IMG/VR virus record: IMGVR_UViG_3300006810_000110
Coordinates: 1 to 41,596 of that record
Source of the DNA: a virus
Reading direction: 5' to 3' (one strand)
Length of the DNA: 41,596 nucleotides
The notes under the pieces were generated by a model. That model was not told where the DNA came from. It saw only the letters and a program-made list of their open reading frames with translations, and did not search any database. The translations under genes and the position numbers were made by a program. Below are positions 33,367 through 41,596 of this stretch, one piece after another. Numbering within the stretch: the stretch's first letter is position 1; every line of letters starts with the position of its first letter.

Positions 33367-35439
33367 ATGGCAATACTGATTCGACTTGTTGGCGGCGTAA
33401 ATGGAGAGGTCAGCACTGACCTTGTTGCTCAAAAAGTCGAAGTAAACGTCGATAGGAACGTCAGTGCGTTCCCAACGCCGAACAACATCCTCAAGCGATT
33501 TGCAGTCGATACCAACATCCCCAGAATTACTGTAGAAATAGATGGCATTTTGATTGACGATGAGGGGCTCGGCGTAGACGCTACAGGCGTTACGACCAAC
33601 ATTGAAACAGCGATACCCAATCGTATTTTGATTAACTTCGGCAGCATTATGCCAAACGAGCCGTTTTCTCCGTTCAATCCTGTCAGTACCGCCCATGCGT
33701 ACGTCACACTCGGAGTTCGCAAAGCGGATAAGATATTCCCTTCATTTACCAATTCTACATTTCTGAGAAAAGGCGCTACCAGTACGCTGTTGGGCTTGAC
33801 AGGTAGTGGTAATGCTCAGTACAAGGCGGTAACAGGTAACAGAACAGTGCCCAACGTACCGATTAGAGTGGGGTTGAAGTTTAGCGGAGCGCATAGTGTC
33901 GGTGCAACAGGTCCGCTTACAGTTGCAAGCAACTTATCTCTCAACGGTGTGGTTCAGACGATTTCTGATAACACAGACGAATTAGCAGCCACTGCCTTGC
34001 TGAACATCGGTGACCGAATCACCAAGAGCGACGGCACGTTTCTTGGACTGGTCACTGCATTGACGACAACCAGCATCACATTTACGGATGCGCTTACGAA
34101 TGCTATCTCTGCAAATGACGTTGTCTACGTGACCCCCAAGGCGTTTAACAGTCGCAACGAATTTGTTGGCTATGTCACAGAAATAAGAGACATGGCAACT
34201 GGTGCAGCAGGCTCACTTTCAGAATGGCGAATTACGTTGTCAGGTAACAACGAAACTGAACTTGTCGAAGGTGACGTCATTACTGTGAATCAATCAAATG
34301 ATTCAATCTCTTCTATTTTGGATGGAGAGGCTATCAAACTGATACCGAGTTATTGGTTAGAAGACCGTACGCGTAGTCCACCGAGAGGGCGACTGTCGAG
34401 CAGTATTGACTTCTTGGCCAGTGACGATGACAACCATCGACTAAACGGGATACGTTTGAAATTCAACAGCAACAAGACATCGACACTTCTTGGAGGTTCG
34501 GATTTACCTACTGTCCTTCATACTGCTACGCATTTCAGTCGAGCAGGGACAAACATCGCTGCTTCTGACCGTGTTGATTCACAGTATTATGATGCAGTCA
34601 TTGACGTGCCCATCGGTGGGTTGGTCGATACAGCCGACAGCAACCCTGCTGTAAATTTGGCAAAGGTCGTCGAACAAGCCTTGACCGACAGTACGTTGCT
34701 ATCGACCAACATCAGTTCGACCAAACTCACACCGACCAACGACAAGACCTTGACAGATGTATTCGATGTAGAGCGTAAGGAGTCGGTGATTATTCTCACA
34801 CAAAAGTATGTTGCTGAAACTCCGATTGCTCATCCAGAAATTTTCACAGCAAGAATCAAGTCGTTGTTCAATCCACAGGTGTTTCAGTCAGACGGCACGT
34901 TTAGTACACTTGCCCGACACTCCGCAGGGGACAAGGCTCAGAACCTCATCGGATTGGTTTCCAATGCCGACAAAGCGGTAGACTTGTTCCGAGGCATACA
35001 GATTCCTTATGACAGCCTTATCACAAGTAGCGGTATCAACGGTGTGGCTCGTAATTTCTTCCTTACATTCGGTAACGTACCTGCGAGTGAAAAAGGCTCA
35101 TTGAGCAACACACGAGCAGCGTCGGCATCAATGAACAACCTCATACTTGACGCTTCGGCTGTTGGGGGGAACATAGCCGATGCAGGCACTCGTGAGAAAG
35201 GACTACTTGAAGGGTTGATTGACTATGCTATTCCTGAGAGCATACAGACGTTCACTGGGTTCTTGACAAGTGCTGCTAAAGACATGTGGGTTGGTCTTGG
35301 TGACAGGAGCGTAAGTCGTCGGAATGACGGAGGGATTCGCATTATCCCAGAGAAACTTCATGTGCGATATGATGCTGGCAACAACTACTACGCATTCAAT
35401 CTCGTTCTTGTTGCCACAGACTTTGTGATAGGTGTATGA
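33367..35439 (+). CDS. Tail tip protein, paralogue of the 30820 protein without lectin
   Basis: The product has 690 residues. ATG 33367 follows GAGGTGAAACT. The N-terminus (ILIRLVGG, VEIDGILIDDEG) and the later GDKAQNLIG and GIQIPYDSL segments match the preceding protein, so a tandem duplication is likely. It lacks the LamG insert. A module near residues 210-256 (GDRITKSDG, LGLVTALTTTSI, ISANDVVYV) recurs in the giant protein encoded next. The role is probably tail tip or baseplate; no exact family was recognised. Confidence 0.7.
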   Translation: MAILIRLVGGVNGEVSTDLVAQKVEVNVDRNVSAFPTPNNILKRFAVDTNIPRITVEIDGILIDDEGLGVDATGVTTNIETAIPNRILINFGSIMPNEPFSPFNPVSTAHAYVTLGVRKADKIFPSFTNSTFLRKGATSTLLGLTGSGNAQYKAVTGNRTVPNVPIRVGLKFSGAHSVGATGPLTVASNLSLNGVVQTISDNTDELAATALLNIGDRITKSDGTFLGLVTALTTTSITFTDALTNAISANDVVYVTPKAFNSRNEFVGYVTEIRDMATGAAGSLSEWRITLSGNNETELVEGDVITVNQSNDSISSILDGEAIKLIPSYWLEDRTRSPPRGRLSSSIDFLASDDDNHRLNGIRLKFNSNKTSTLLGGSDLPTVLHTATHFSRAGTNIAASDRVDSQYYDAVIDVPIGGLVDTADSNPAVNLAKVVEQALTDSTLLSTNISSTKLTPTNDKTLTDVFDVERKESVIILTQKYVAETPIAHPEIFTARIKSLFNPQVFQSDGTFSTLARHSAGDKAQNLIGLVSNADKAVDLFRGIQIPYDSLITSSGINGVARNFFLTFGNVPASEKGSLSNTRAASASMNNLILDASAVGGNIADAGTREKGLLEGLIDYAIPESIQTFTGFLTSAAKDMWVGLGDRSVSRRNDGGIRIIPEKLHVRYDAGNNYYAFNLVLVATDFVIGV

Positions 35440-35440
35440 T

Positions 35441-38400
35441 ATGACGCTAACAATTGACCCCGGATATGGATTGAAATTCAACGGAATTAGCGATAGCGTT
35501 CTTGTTCCTGTCAATCAGAAAACAATCCACGGAGAGCAGCAAGAAGAGCGAAAATCACTGCCCTCGTCGCTGGCTTCTTTCACGTTGGAAACATGGTTCG
35601 TACCTGATTGCGGAGGTGTCGTCTTTGAGCAAGAGAACGTTATGCGACTTACAGTAGGAAGTCCGAGCAGTCCCGCTCCAGCGACGTTTGAAATCAGCCT
35701 ACGCAATCAGTCCAATGGACGGAATGCTATCTTCTCACTCAGCACAGCAAAACCAGTCACAAAGGCTAACGGTCGAATTGCTTACTGGGATGGCGTCCTC
35801 TACCCTGCTGCAAGCGACACCAACGACGGTTACTTGGCTACAGATGTTGAACGCACGAACGTAACTGCGTTTAACGAAGGCCATCGAGAACTCATCAACG
35901 CTACTGTGTTGTTCGATGGTAGGTCCATCTCTTTGCTCATCAACGGTGACTTGGCCGTTTCGCAAGAACTGGACGAAGTACACGAACTTGTCACTCAGAA
36001 GAACGTCTTGTACCTCGGAGGTAGAGGTGGTGATTTCAGAGGTACTCTTGAGGCTGTGCACTGGTCAAGCGGTGTGTCTCCTTCTGGATACCAGCAATAT
36101 GCGCCTGTTAAGAGCGATAACACACTTGGACTTTGGCGATTTGAAGAGCCTATCAATCCTATCAGCCTCATCACAACGACACCTTCGATTACCGCATCGA
36201 CGTCCAGTGCTACTTCGATAAACGTCGGTACGACAGCAGCACAGGCATTGGTCGATGAGTTGAGCGGTCAGAGTGGATTGACAGCGATGGATTTCACAGC
36301 AAGCCCGTACAGTCAAGGTTCGTACAAGATACAGAAGTACACGGCTACATCATCGAGTGACATTACCATTCCCAAAGTACCGTACAACATCATCGTCAAT
36401 CCGTTGGGTTACAATCTCAAAACTGGTAAGCCAACGAACAAGGCACCTGAACGAATGCGCCTTCTTAGCATAGACGCCAGTGCTGGAACCATCACTGTAG
36501 ATTCGATTCATTTGGACTTCGCAGGAAGTCCTACAAACGGACGTCGTGGTCCTCTTATGAATCACGATGCTGGTCGATTCGTCATCATCACAGGCGACTG
36601 CATTGTCGATACTGGGAAGGGTAACGAGCACCAGCCGTACGGTAGCGGAACGCAGTTTTCACAGCGACAGGGACAAGTCTGTATCGACGAGAGCGATTAT
36701 GGAAACAACGGTATTGTCTTTTCACAAAGCATGGCAATTGACAGCCACGAATACAACAAGTTCTCAGCGAGCACGACCAATATGGGCAACGATGTGTTAG
36801 CAGGTCACTGTGGTCGGCATATTCTCAACCATGTCAAGAGTCACCCGTTCATGGGTACATTACCGCCAACTGAATCGCACGATGTCGAGAAGAAACTGGA
36901 CATCGGTAGCGATGTCATTTCTGCCACATTCCCATCTCAATTTTCTGATATTCGTTCAACTGTACCGATTAACAGCGTCGTTTCAAGTTACGATACACAT
37001 TCAACGTACAGAATCAAGAGTGTGGAAAACAAAGGATTTGTCAATGTCGTCGTTGAGAACGGTATGGCTGATATTTCTGAAAGCAAGCGTGCAATGCTGG
37101 CTATAGGTGGAGACAATTTTGACCCTACACCTTTCTTGCTCAAATCGGTGACTGGTAACTTTGAACAAGGCGATACCAAGTTCATGATTCCATCAACAGA
37201 GAGCCGAATCGCTACACTTTCTTTGCCTCGCCTTACGGAGTTCAACTACGCTCCTTTCATTCAAGTTCACTACAACGCTATCGACTTTTCAGGCAACAAC
37301 TTCACGGTAGGTGCTACTTCAAGGCTTACTGCTAACATAAGTGGAGGCAACACAGTTCTGACGCTACAGAGCGTCAAGTGCTTTGGCAATGACGGCGAGA
37401 CCATTCTTTCAAGTTCAATTCTTATTGGTGATACGCCTGCTTCGGCTACAACTGGTCATTTTGCCACCATCAACCACAGCGCCAAGACATTGACATTCTC
37501 ATCAGCAGCCGACGCAGGTTTTGTCACATTGGCGACAACTGATGCGATTGTCAAAAAGACAGATGCAAGTCCTATGCTTATGGTGACCAACACCTACCCA
37601 GACGTCTCTACGGACTTAGGTAGCGGGTACCTTATTCTTGATTTGATACTTGAGTCCATGGCAATTGGAGACCTCGTTCTACGCTCGCCCGGAGGCATCA
37701 TAGAATTTGAAGAGCCAGATATGTTTGTCTTCAACGACGGTGAGTTGGAAGGTGAACATTCAGAAGGAACAGTTGCCGAAGACAAATTGGATTATTCATT
37801 GTCACCTGTCAATTACCTACCTTTGAATTCGACTGACCCTGTACAGAGTGCGCCCAAGGCTATACCAGTTGCTACATCTGAAATGCAAAGTCGAGACTCT
37901 GTGTTTCACAAGGTCTTCGTACGCACACACAAGTCCAACATAGGTGAGTTTGAAGAAGTGGCCGGATTGACGGTACAGAAATCAACCAGTGGCGAACGAC
38001 GGCGAATTGGTGTTCTCGTCAACAACGCCTTAGGTTATTCTTCTGGAACCACTACGGCTATGCTTGTCGATGGCGTAAGTGACGCTACGGACTTTATTGC
38101 AGTGGGTGACAGTATCTACAAGTCCAACGGGAAGAACCTCGGAGTAGTTACTGCTGTTACAAGCACGAGCGTTAGCATTGGAGGAGGAACATCGGACGCA
38201 GTTGTTGATAACGACGAACTCTTTGTACAGCCTCAAATTACAGGCGTAGGGACGACAAACCAAAGTTCGTGTGTCCACGATTACTTTGACATCATTGAGC
38301 ACACCACGCTCAACGGTAACGTTCGATTGGTCATACAACCGAGCGACAGAGCCAGATTCAACCTTTTGTCAAAGATGAACGTTTTAACGGAGAATGCCAA

Positions 38401-41400
38401 CTACATCAGCATTGAAAGCCTTGTTTCTCGTGGACGAGTTGTTTCGTTTGCTGACAACGCTGACGGGCATACTGTCATGCGTGCACATGGTATCATTGGC
38501 GATTTGTCTTCATCAAGTGTCTATGTCAAAGGCTCAGCATCACCTGACAGTCACATCGTCAAAGAAATCATGCCGGGTGCACCAGTCGTTACGATGACAC
38601 TTGGCGGGGCTGGCCAAGGTGGTGTCAATACAAAAGAAACGTTTGACCCTGCTCCATTGACTCGATTGGCTTGGAATACACGAAGGGATTGCCAGACAGT
38701 TGTCAGTGACACTGCTTCGGCAACAATCACAGTTTTACCTCTTAACAACAAATCAGATGATTTGCAATCTTGGGGTACGTATTGTTTCCCTAAGACGGGT
38801 CGAATTTACCTTGAACTGGAAGGTAACCAAGGTGAACAAATACGTTTTGCCAGTGCTGAATATACCAGCAAAACAGGTGACGTTTTTACGTTTACATCAT
38901 CGACAGGACGTGTCGGTACAGGTGACTTTTTGCTCGCTGACGGCTCAGAAGCCGATTCATTTGCTGCTTGGAAAACTGCTACAGGTGTAGGTAAGGGAAG
39001 CATTCTCCATGTTGATGACAAGTTTGGAGAAGAGTCAATGTGCAACGACGGTACAACCATCAATGACCGCCTATTCCAAACACTCGATACTGTTCAGCAT
39101 GATTATCAATTAGGTAGTCAGTACGCAAGCACGCGTGCACTTGTTGAGATTCCTTTGTTTGAAGAGTTCTTTTTCGACGTACCTGACAAAGGTATATTCC
39201 CCGGTCCTGATAACAGCATGAAACTTCACGTTGATGCTACGCACACGGCACACTCTTGGAACCCCAATCCTGTTGGGCGTAGACCGAATTCCATTTCACC
39301 TCAAGACCCTGAACTGTTTGGTCCATTTTCTTATGCCATACAAGACCAAAGTCATCGAAGTGGTACAAAGGTAACTCGACCGTACGATTCGGCAAATTAT
39401 CGAATTTACGTAGAAGATGCAGACATATTCCCGATTCCTACCGCTCCTCCAGTCGAAGTTGCTGAATTAGGGGGAAGCGCTCGTTATCGCAGGGCTTTCT
39501 TACCAAACGGAGAATGGGTCGTTTACAGCGCAAGAGACACCACTGACAACTATCTTACGGTGGTCGATTCAGGTGATGACCATGCTTTCAGTCAGCACTT
39601 TTTGCGTGACCTCAAAGTAGGTGCACATTTGACGCCTTCGCCGGGTTACCAAGATATGAATTACAACAGTATCGCTGACAACCCGACACTCATTAGCGCT
39701 GGGTATGAAAATCGACGCTCATTCTACTTCGACAGAGCAAGCGTCATGACGCAAGGAGGTAACGTGGACTATGGACTTAAGCAGTACGTTAGTGCTATCG
39801 AATTGCGTGCTGGACCCACATCAAATCCACATTTACCGAGAGTTGTAAGCAAGCGTCCACGAGCGAAAATTATCGCAAGAACTCCTGCAAGCGGTACGCC
39901 TGTAACTGAACTCGTACTGGATGATGCCAGTCTCTTCCCAATCAAGAGTCCTGACAGTACCAATTATCATTTCAGAGTTGCTCATCGAGATGCCAGTGGG
40001 ACCGTTAGGCGTGGCTTCTACAACAATCGTTCAGGTAACACGCTAACCATCACCAATCCCGATACAGGCTTTGACCCATCAGTGGGTGATGAAATATATG
40101 TCGAGGACCTTTATGCTACCTCAGCAAGCGTTTGGCCGAAGGTCAAGGAAACATATCTGAGTCGAGCATGGGCTCATCCGTACTGTGGAGGTGGGCTACG
40201 ACAAGGTGATACTGTTTGGATGAACATGCACTACACGAATCCCCACGCTATCGAAGGTCTCTTTTGTAAAAGTCGAGGTACGCTGAACGAAGCACAAGTT
40301 TGGTCCGAATTCAATGGAGGCGAGGGCGCTTTCAATTCAAACCCAAGAGATAGCATACCGATGGAAAACTTCCTTATTGGAAACAGTTGTATCGAAACCG
40401 CTCAGAATTTGGCGCAGCATATCAACAAAACCATCGAGATGAATTACAGTGCATTGGGACTTACTGCTTCTGATGCGCCAGTCGTCGCTTACATTGACCC
40501 ATACCAGTGTACCGAACACTTTGCAAGGGTTTTACTGTATGACGTTAAACAAGACCGAGAATTCATTGCATTCCAAGATTTGCACATGCAAGTACAGACA
40601 AGTCCTGCGGCTGCAAAGATTGGCGAAAATTCTGACCTAACAACAGGTAGTATCGACAATTCAAACAGCGCAAGTGGCTCGCTCATTGATGTTGCTGCTG
40701 GATTCCCTACACAGAATAAGAACCTCAATACAACACAAAAATCAGACTTTATTGAGGCGAGTTATGCCCACGCATCGGATTGGAACGAAAGCACTAATGG
40801 AGCAATATCCCAGCATCACGTAGGCAACGTCAGCGAAATGTCAAGACACAGTTTCTCAGAACGTACAAACCAAGCGTCTGCTGTAGCCAGCGAAGCAATT
40901 TTTCAGCACTTGCACATTGACGATTCGACAAGAGAACAATCGACATTTTTTGACACTCCAGACGGTACTCGTGCTATACCTGCGTTCTTAGCGCTCAAGG
41001 GAATACGCAACACTACGCTTGACCTTACGAACGACAGTGTCGATGCTTCGCTACGATACAGAGAGCATTGGACGAACATGGACTTTGTACGACGCCTAAC
41101 CGTTGATTTGGGAGAGGTTAGGCTCAAAGAAGGTGTAAGTGATATTGAATCAGCAGCAAGAGAAGTTGTTCGCTTGATTAACCAAGCAGGTGCCAAAAAT
41201 GGCAAAACCAATGCCCGAAGACCCAATGACCAGTTCCTCGGCGGTAGCAACAAATCAGACCCGGCGTTTACTCATCAAAAGGCTGACTTTGCAGCAACTG
41301 CGTCTACACACGACCCTGCTCCTTTCTGGGACCCCAGTAAAGCGTTTTCAAGCCATGACCGTGGTACGCACATGGGTTACGTAAGAGCCCACCTTGGTCG

Positions 41401-41596
41401 AGTTATTGACTTGGATAAGCCGCTCGATTCTGGAGCGAAGCGTGGTTTTACGATTGTTATTCACTACACTGTTCCCGGTGCTTCGGGTCGTAACTTTTGC
41501 GCTTGGCTTGACAACAGCAAAGCACAGAGCCCTTACCGTCCACCGTTTTTGATTGGTCATGGAGGTCGATTCCGCAATTACTGGTGCCAGCCTGAC
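35441..41596 (+). CDS. Giant tail protein, LamG-like N-terminus, truncated at window end
   Basis: The frame is open from ATG 35441 through the last base, 2052 codons without a stop, so the gene continues outside the window. GGTG at 35431-35434 lies six bases upstream. Residues about 30-205 look like a LamG jelly roll (SFTLETWFVPD, INATVLFDGRSISLLING, NVLYLGGRGGDFRGTLEAVHW). A second module near 870-930 (VGDSIYKSNGKNLGVVTAVT) also occurs in the preceding protein. Further beta-rich segments near 1500-1560 repeat the theme. No membrane helix or catalytic motif was seen. A tail fibre, adhesin or baseplate hub is likely. Confidence 0.75.
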   Translation, partial: MTLTIDPGYGLKFNGISDSVLVPVNQKTIHGEQQEERKSLPSSLASFTLETWFVPDCGGVVFEQENVMRLTVGSPSSPAPATFEISLRNQSNGRNAIFSLSTAKPVTKANGRIAYWDGVLYPAASDTNDGYLATDVERTNVTAFNEGHRELINATVLFDGRSISLLINGDLAVSQELDEVHELVTQKNVLYLGGRGGDFRGTLEAVHWSSGVSPSGYQQYAPVKSDNTLGLWRFEEPINPISLITTTPSITASTSSATSINVGTTAAQALVDELSGQSGLTAMDFTASPYSQGSYKIQKYTATSSSDITIPKVPYNIIVNPLGYNLKTGKPTNKAPERMRLLSIDASAGTITVDSIHLDFAGSPTNGRRGPLMNHDAGRFVIITGDCIVDTGKGNEHQPYGSGTQFSQRQGQVCIDESDYGNNGIVFSQSMAIDSHEYNKFSASTTNMGNDVLAGHCGRHILNHVKSHPFMGTLPPTESHDVEKKLDIGSDVISATFPSQFSDIRSTVPINSVVSSYDTHSTYRIKSVENKGFVNVVVENGMADISESKRAMLAIGGDNFDPTPFLLKSVTGNFEQGDTKFMIPSTESRIATLSLPRLTEFNYAPFIQVHYNAIDFSGNNFTVGATSRLTANISGGNTVLTLQSVKCFGNDGETILSSSILIGDTPASATTGHFATINHSAKTLTFSSAADAGFVTLATTDAIVKKTDASPMLMVTNTYPDVSTDLGSGYLILDLILESMAIGDLVLRSPGGIIEFEEPDMFVFNDGELEGEHSEGTVAEDKLDYSLSPVNYLPLNSTDPVQSAPKAIPVATSEMQSRDSVFHKVFVRTHKSNIGEFEEVAGLTVQKSTSGERRRIGVLVNNALGYSSGTTTAMLVDGVSDATDFIAVGDSIYKSNGKNLGVVTAVTSTSVSIGGGTSDAVVDNDELFVQPQITGVGTTNQSSCVHDYFDIIEHTTLNGNVRLVIQPSDRARFNLLSKMNVLTENANYISIESLVSRGRVVSFADNADGHTVMRAHGIIGDLSSSSVYVKGSASPDSHIVKEIMPGAPVVTMTLGGAGQGGVNTKETFDPAPLTRLAWNTRRDCQTVVSDTASATITVLPLNNKSDDLQSWGTYCFPKTGRIYLELEGNQGEQIRFASAEYTSKTGDVFTFTSSTGRVGTGDFLLADGSEADSFAAWKTATGVGKGSILHVDDKFGEESMCNDGTTINDRLFQTLDTVQHDYQLGSQYASTRALVEIPLFEEFFFDVPDKGIFPGPDNSMKLHVDATHTAHSWNPNPVGRRPNSISPQDPELFGPFSYAIQDQSHRSGTKVTRPYDSANYRIYVEDADIFPIPTAPPVEVAELGGSARYRRAFLPNGEWVVYSARDTTDNYLTVVDSGDDHAFSQHFLRDLKVGAHLTPSPGYQDMNYNSIADNPTLISAGYENRRSFYFDRASVMTQGGNVDYGLKQYVSAIELRAGPTSNPHLPRVVSKRPRAKIIARTPASGTPVTELVLDDASLFPIKSPDSTNYHFRVAHRDASGTVRRGFYNNRSGNTLTITNPDTGFDPSVGDEIYVEDLYATSASVWPKVKETYLSRAWAHPYCGGGLRQGDTVWMNMHYTNPHAIEGLFCKSRGTLNEAQVWSEFNGGEGAFNSNPRDSIPMENFLIGNSCIETAQNLAQHINKTIEMNYSALGLTASDAPVVAYIDPYQCTEHFARVLLYDVKQDREFIAFQDLHMQVQTSPAAAKIGENSDLTTGSIDNSNSASGSLIDVAAGFPTQNKNLNTTQKSDFIEASYAHASDWNESTNGAISQHHVGNVSEMSRHSFSERTNQASAVASEAIFQHLHIDDSTREQSTFFDTPDGTRAIPAFLALKGIRNTTLDLTNDSVDASLRYREHWTNMDFVRRLTVDLGEVRLKEGVSDIESAAREVVRLINQAGAKNGKTNARRPNDQFLGGSNKSDPAFTHQKADFAATASTHDPAPFWDPSKAFSSHDRGTHMGYVRAHLGRVIDLDKPLDSGAKRGFTIVIHYTVPGASGRNFCAWLDNSKAQSPYRPPFLIGHGGRFRNYWCQPD

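Noticed and set aside
1-41596. tRNA, rRNA, CRISPR array, insertion sequence or attachment site
   Set aside because: None was seen: no transposase or integrase frame, no spaced direct repeats and no cloverleaf-like segment noticed by eye. A covariance-model scan was not possible.

Overview
The window is one long stretch of tailed-virus DNA (Caudoviricetes; virus or provirus). It runs from small membrane and zinc-binding proteins, through DNA packaging and head genes, into connector, tail tube, tail tip and fibre genes. Thirty-six protein genes can be supported: 35 on the + strand and one on the - strand. They are packed tightly, with many stop/start overlaps and strong GAGGTGA-type Shine-Dalgarno (SD) sites that often share bases with the preceding TGA stop. 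No tRNA, rRNA, CRISPR array, insertion sequence, integrase or replication gene was seen. The left end cuts into a gene (bases 1-483). The right end cuts a giant open frame that starts at 35441 and is still open at 41596.

The host cannot be named from the sequence alone. Abundant zinc ribbons, a membrane-anchored Ras-like GTPase, a LAGLIDADG endonuclease and possible TATA-like boxes suit an archaeal host, and a virus of uncultivated marine Euryarchaeota is a reasonable guess. That is inference. Strong SD sites and a head-tail module would also suit a bacterial phage.

Layout. (1) 1-4116: a Gly-rich zinc protein, two small membrane proteins, the GTPase, a Cys-containing protein, a Met/Gln/Gly-rich protein and another small membrane protein. 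(2) 4048-4383 on the - strand: a small Cys-rich zinc protein. (3) 4444-14055, packaging: a tandem zinc/HTH protein (small-terminase candidate), three large proteins of unknown role, the terminase large subunit, a winged-helix/LAGLIDADG protein and a portal carrying two zinc ribbons. (4) 14091-24070, head: three small proteins, a 1918-residue protein with a degenerate DNA-ligase-like domain, a protease-scaffold with a probable internal scaffold start, the major capsid protein and a small capsid-associated candidate. (5) 24082-27482: a SAP/HeH-like protein, small proteins, a connector candidate and a tail-terminator candidate. (6) 27479-41596, tail: tail tube, a chaperone-like pair, a very short tape-measure-like protein, two related tail proteins (one with a LamG-like lectin domain) and a giant LamG-containing protein.

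The genes appear to work as one late morphogenesis operon. Terminase and portal package DNA into a capsid built from the capsid protein, protease and scaffold. Connectors close the head, and the tail tube and tip proteins recognise the cell. The most unusual items are the ligase-like pseudoenzyme encoded among head genes, the viral membrane GTPase in its own small module, a zinc ribbon split by an in-frame TAG, nested in-frame starts, and short peptide motifs shared between structural proteins.
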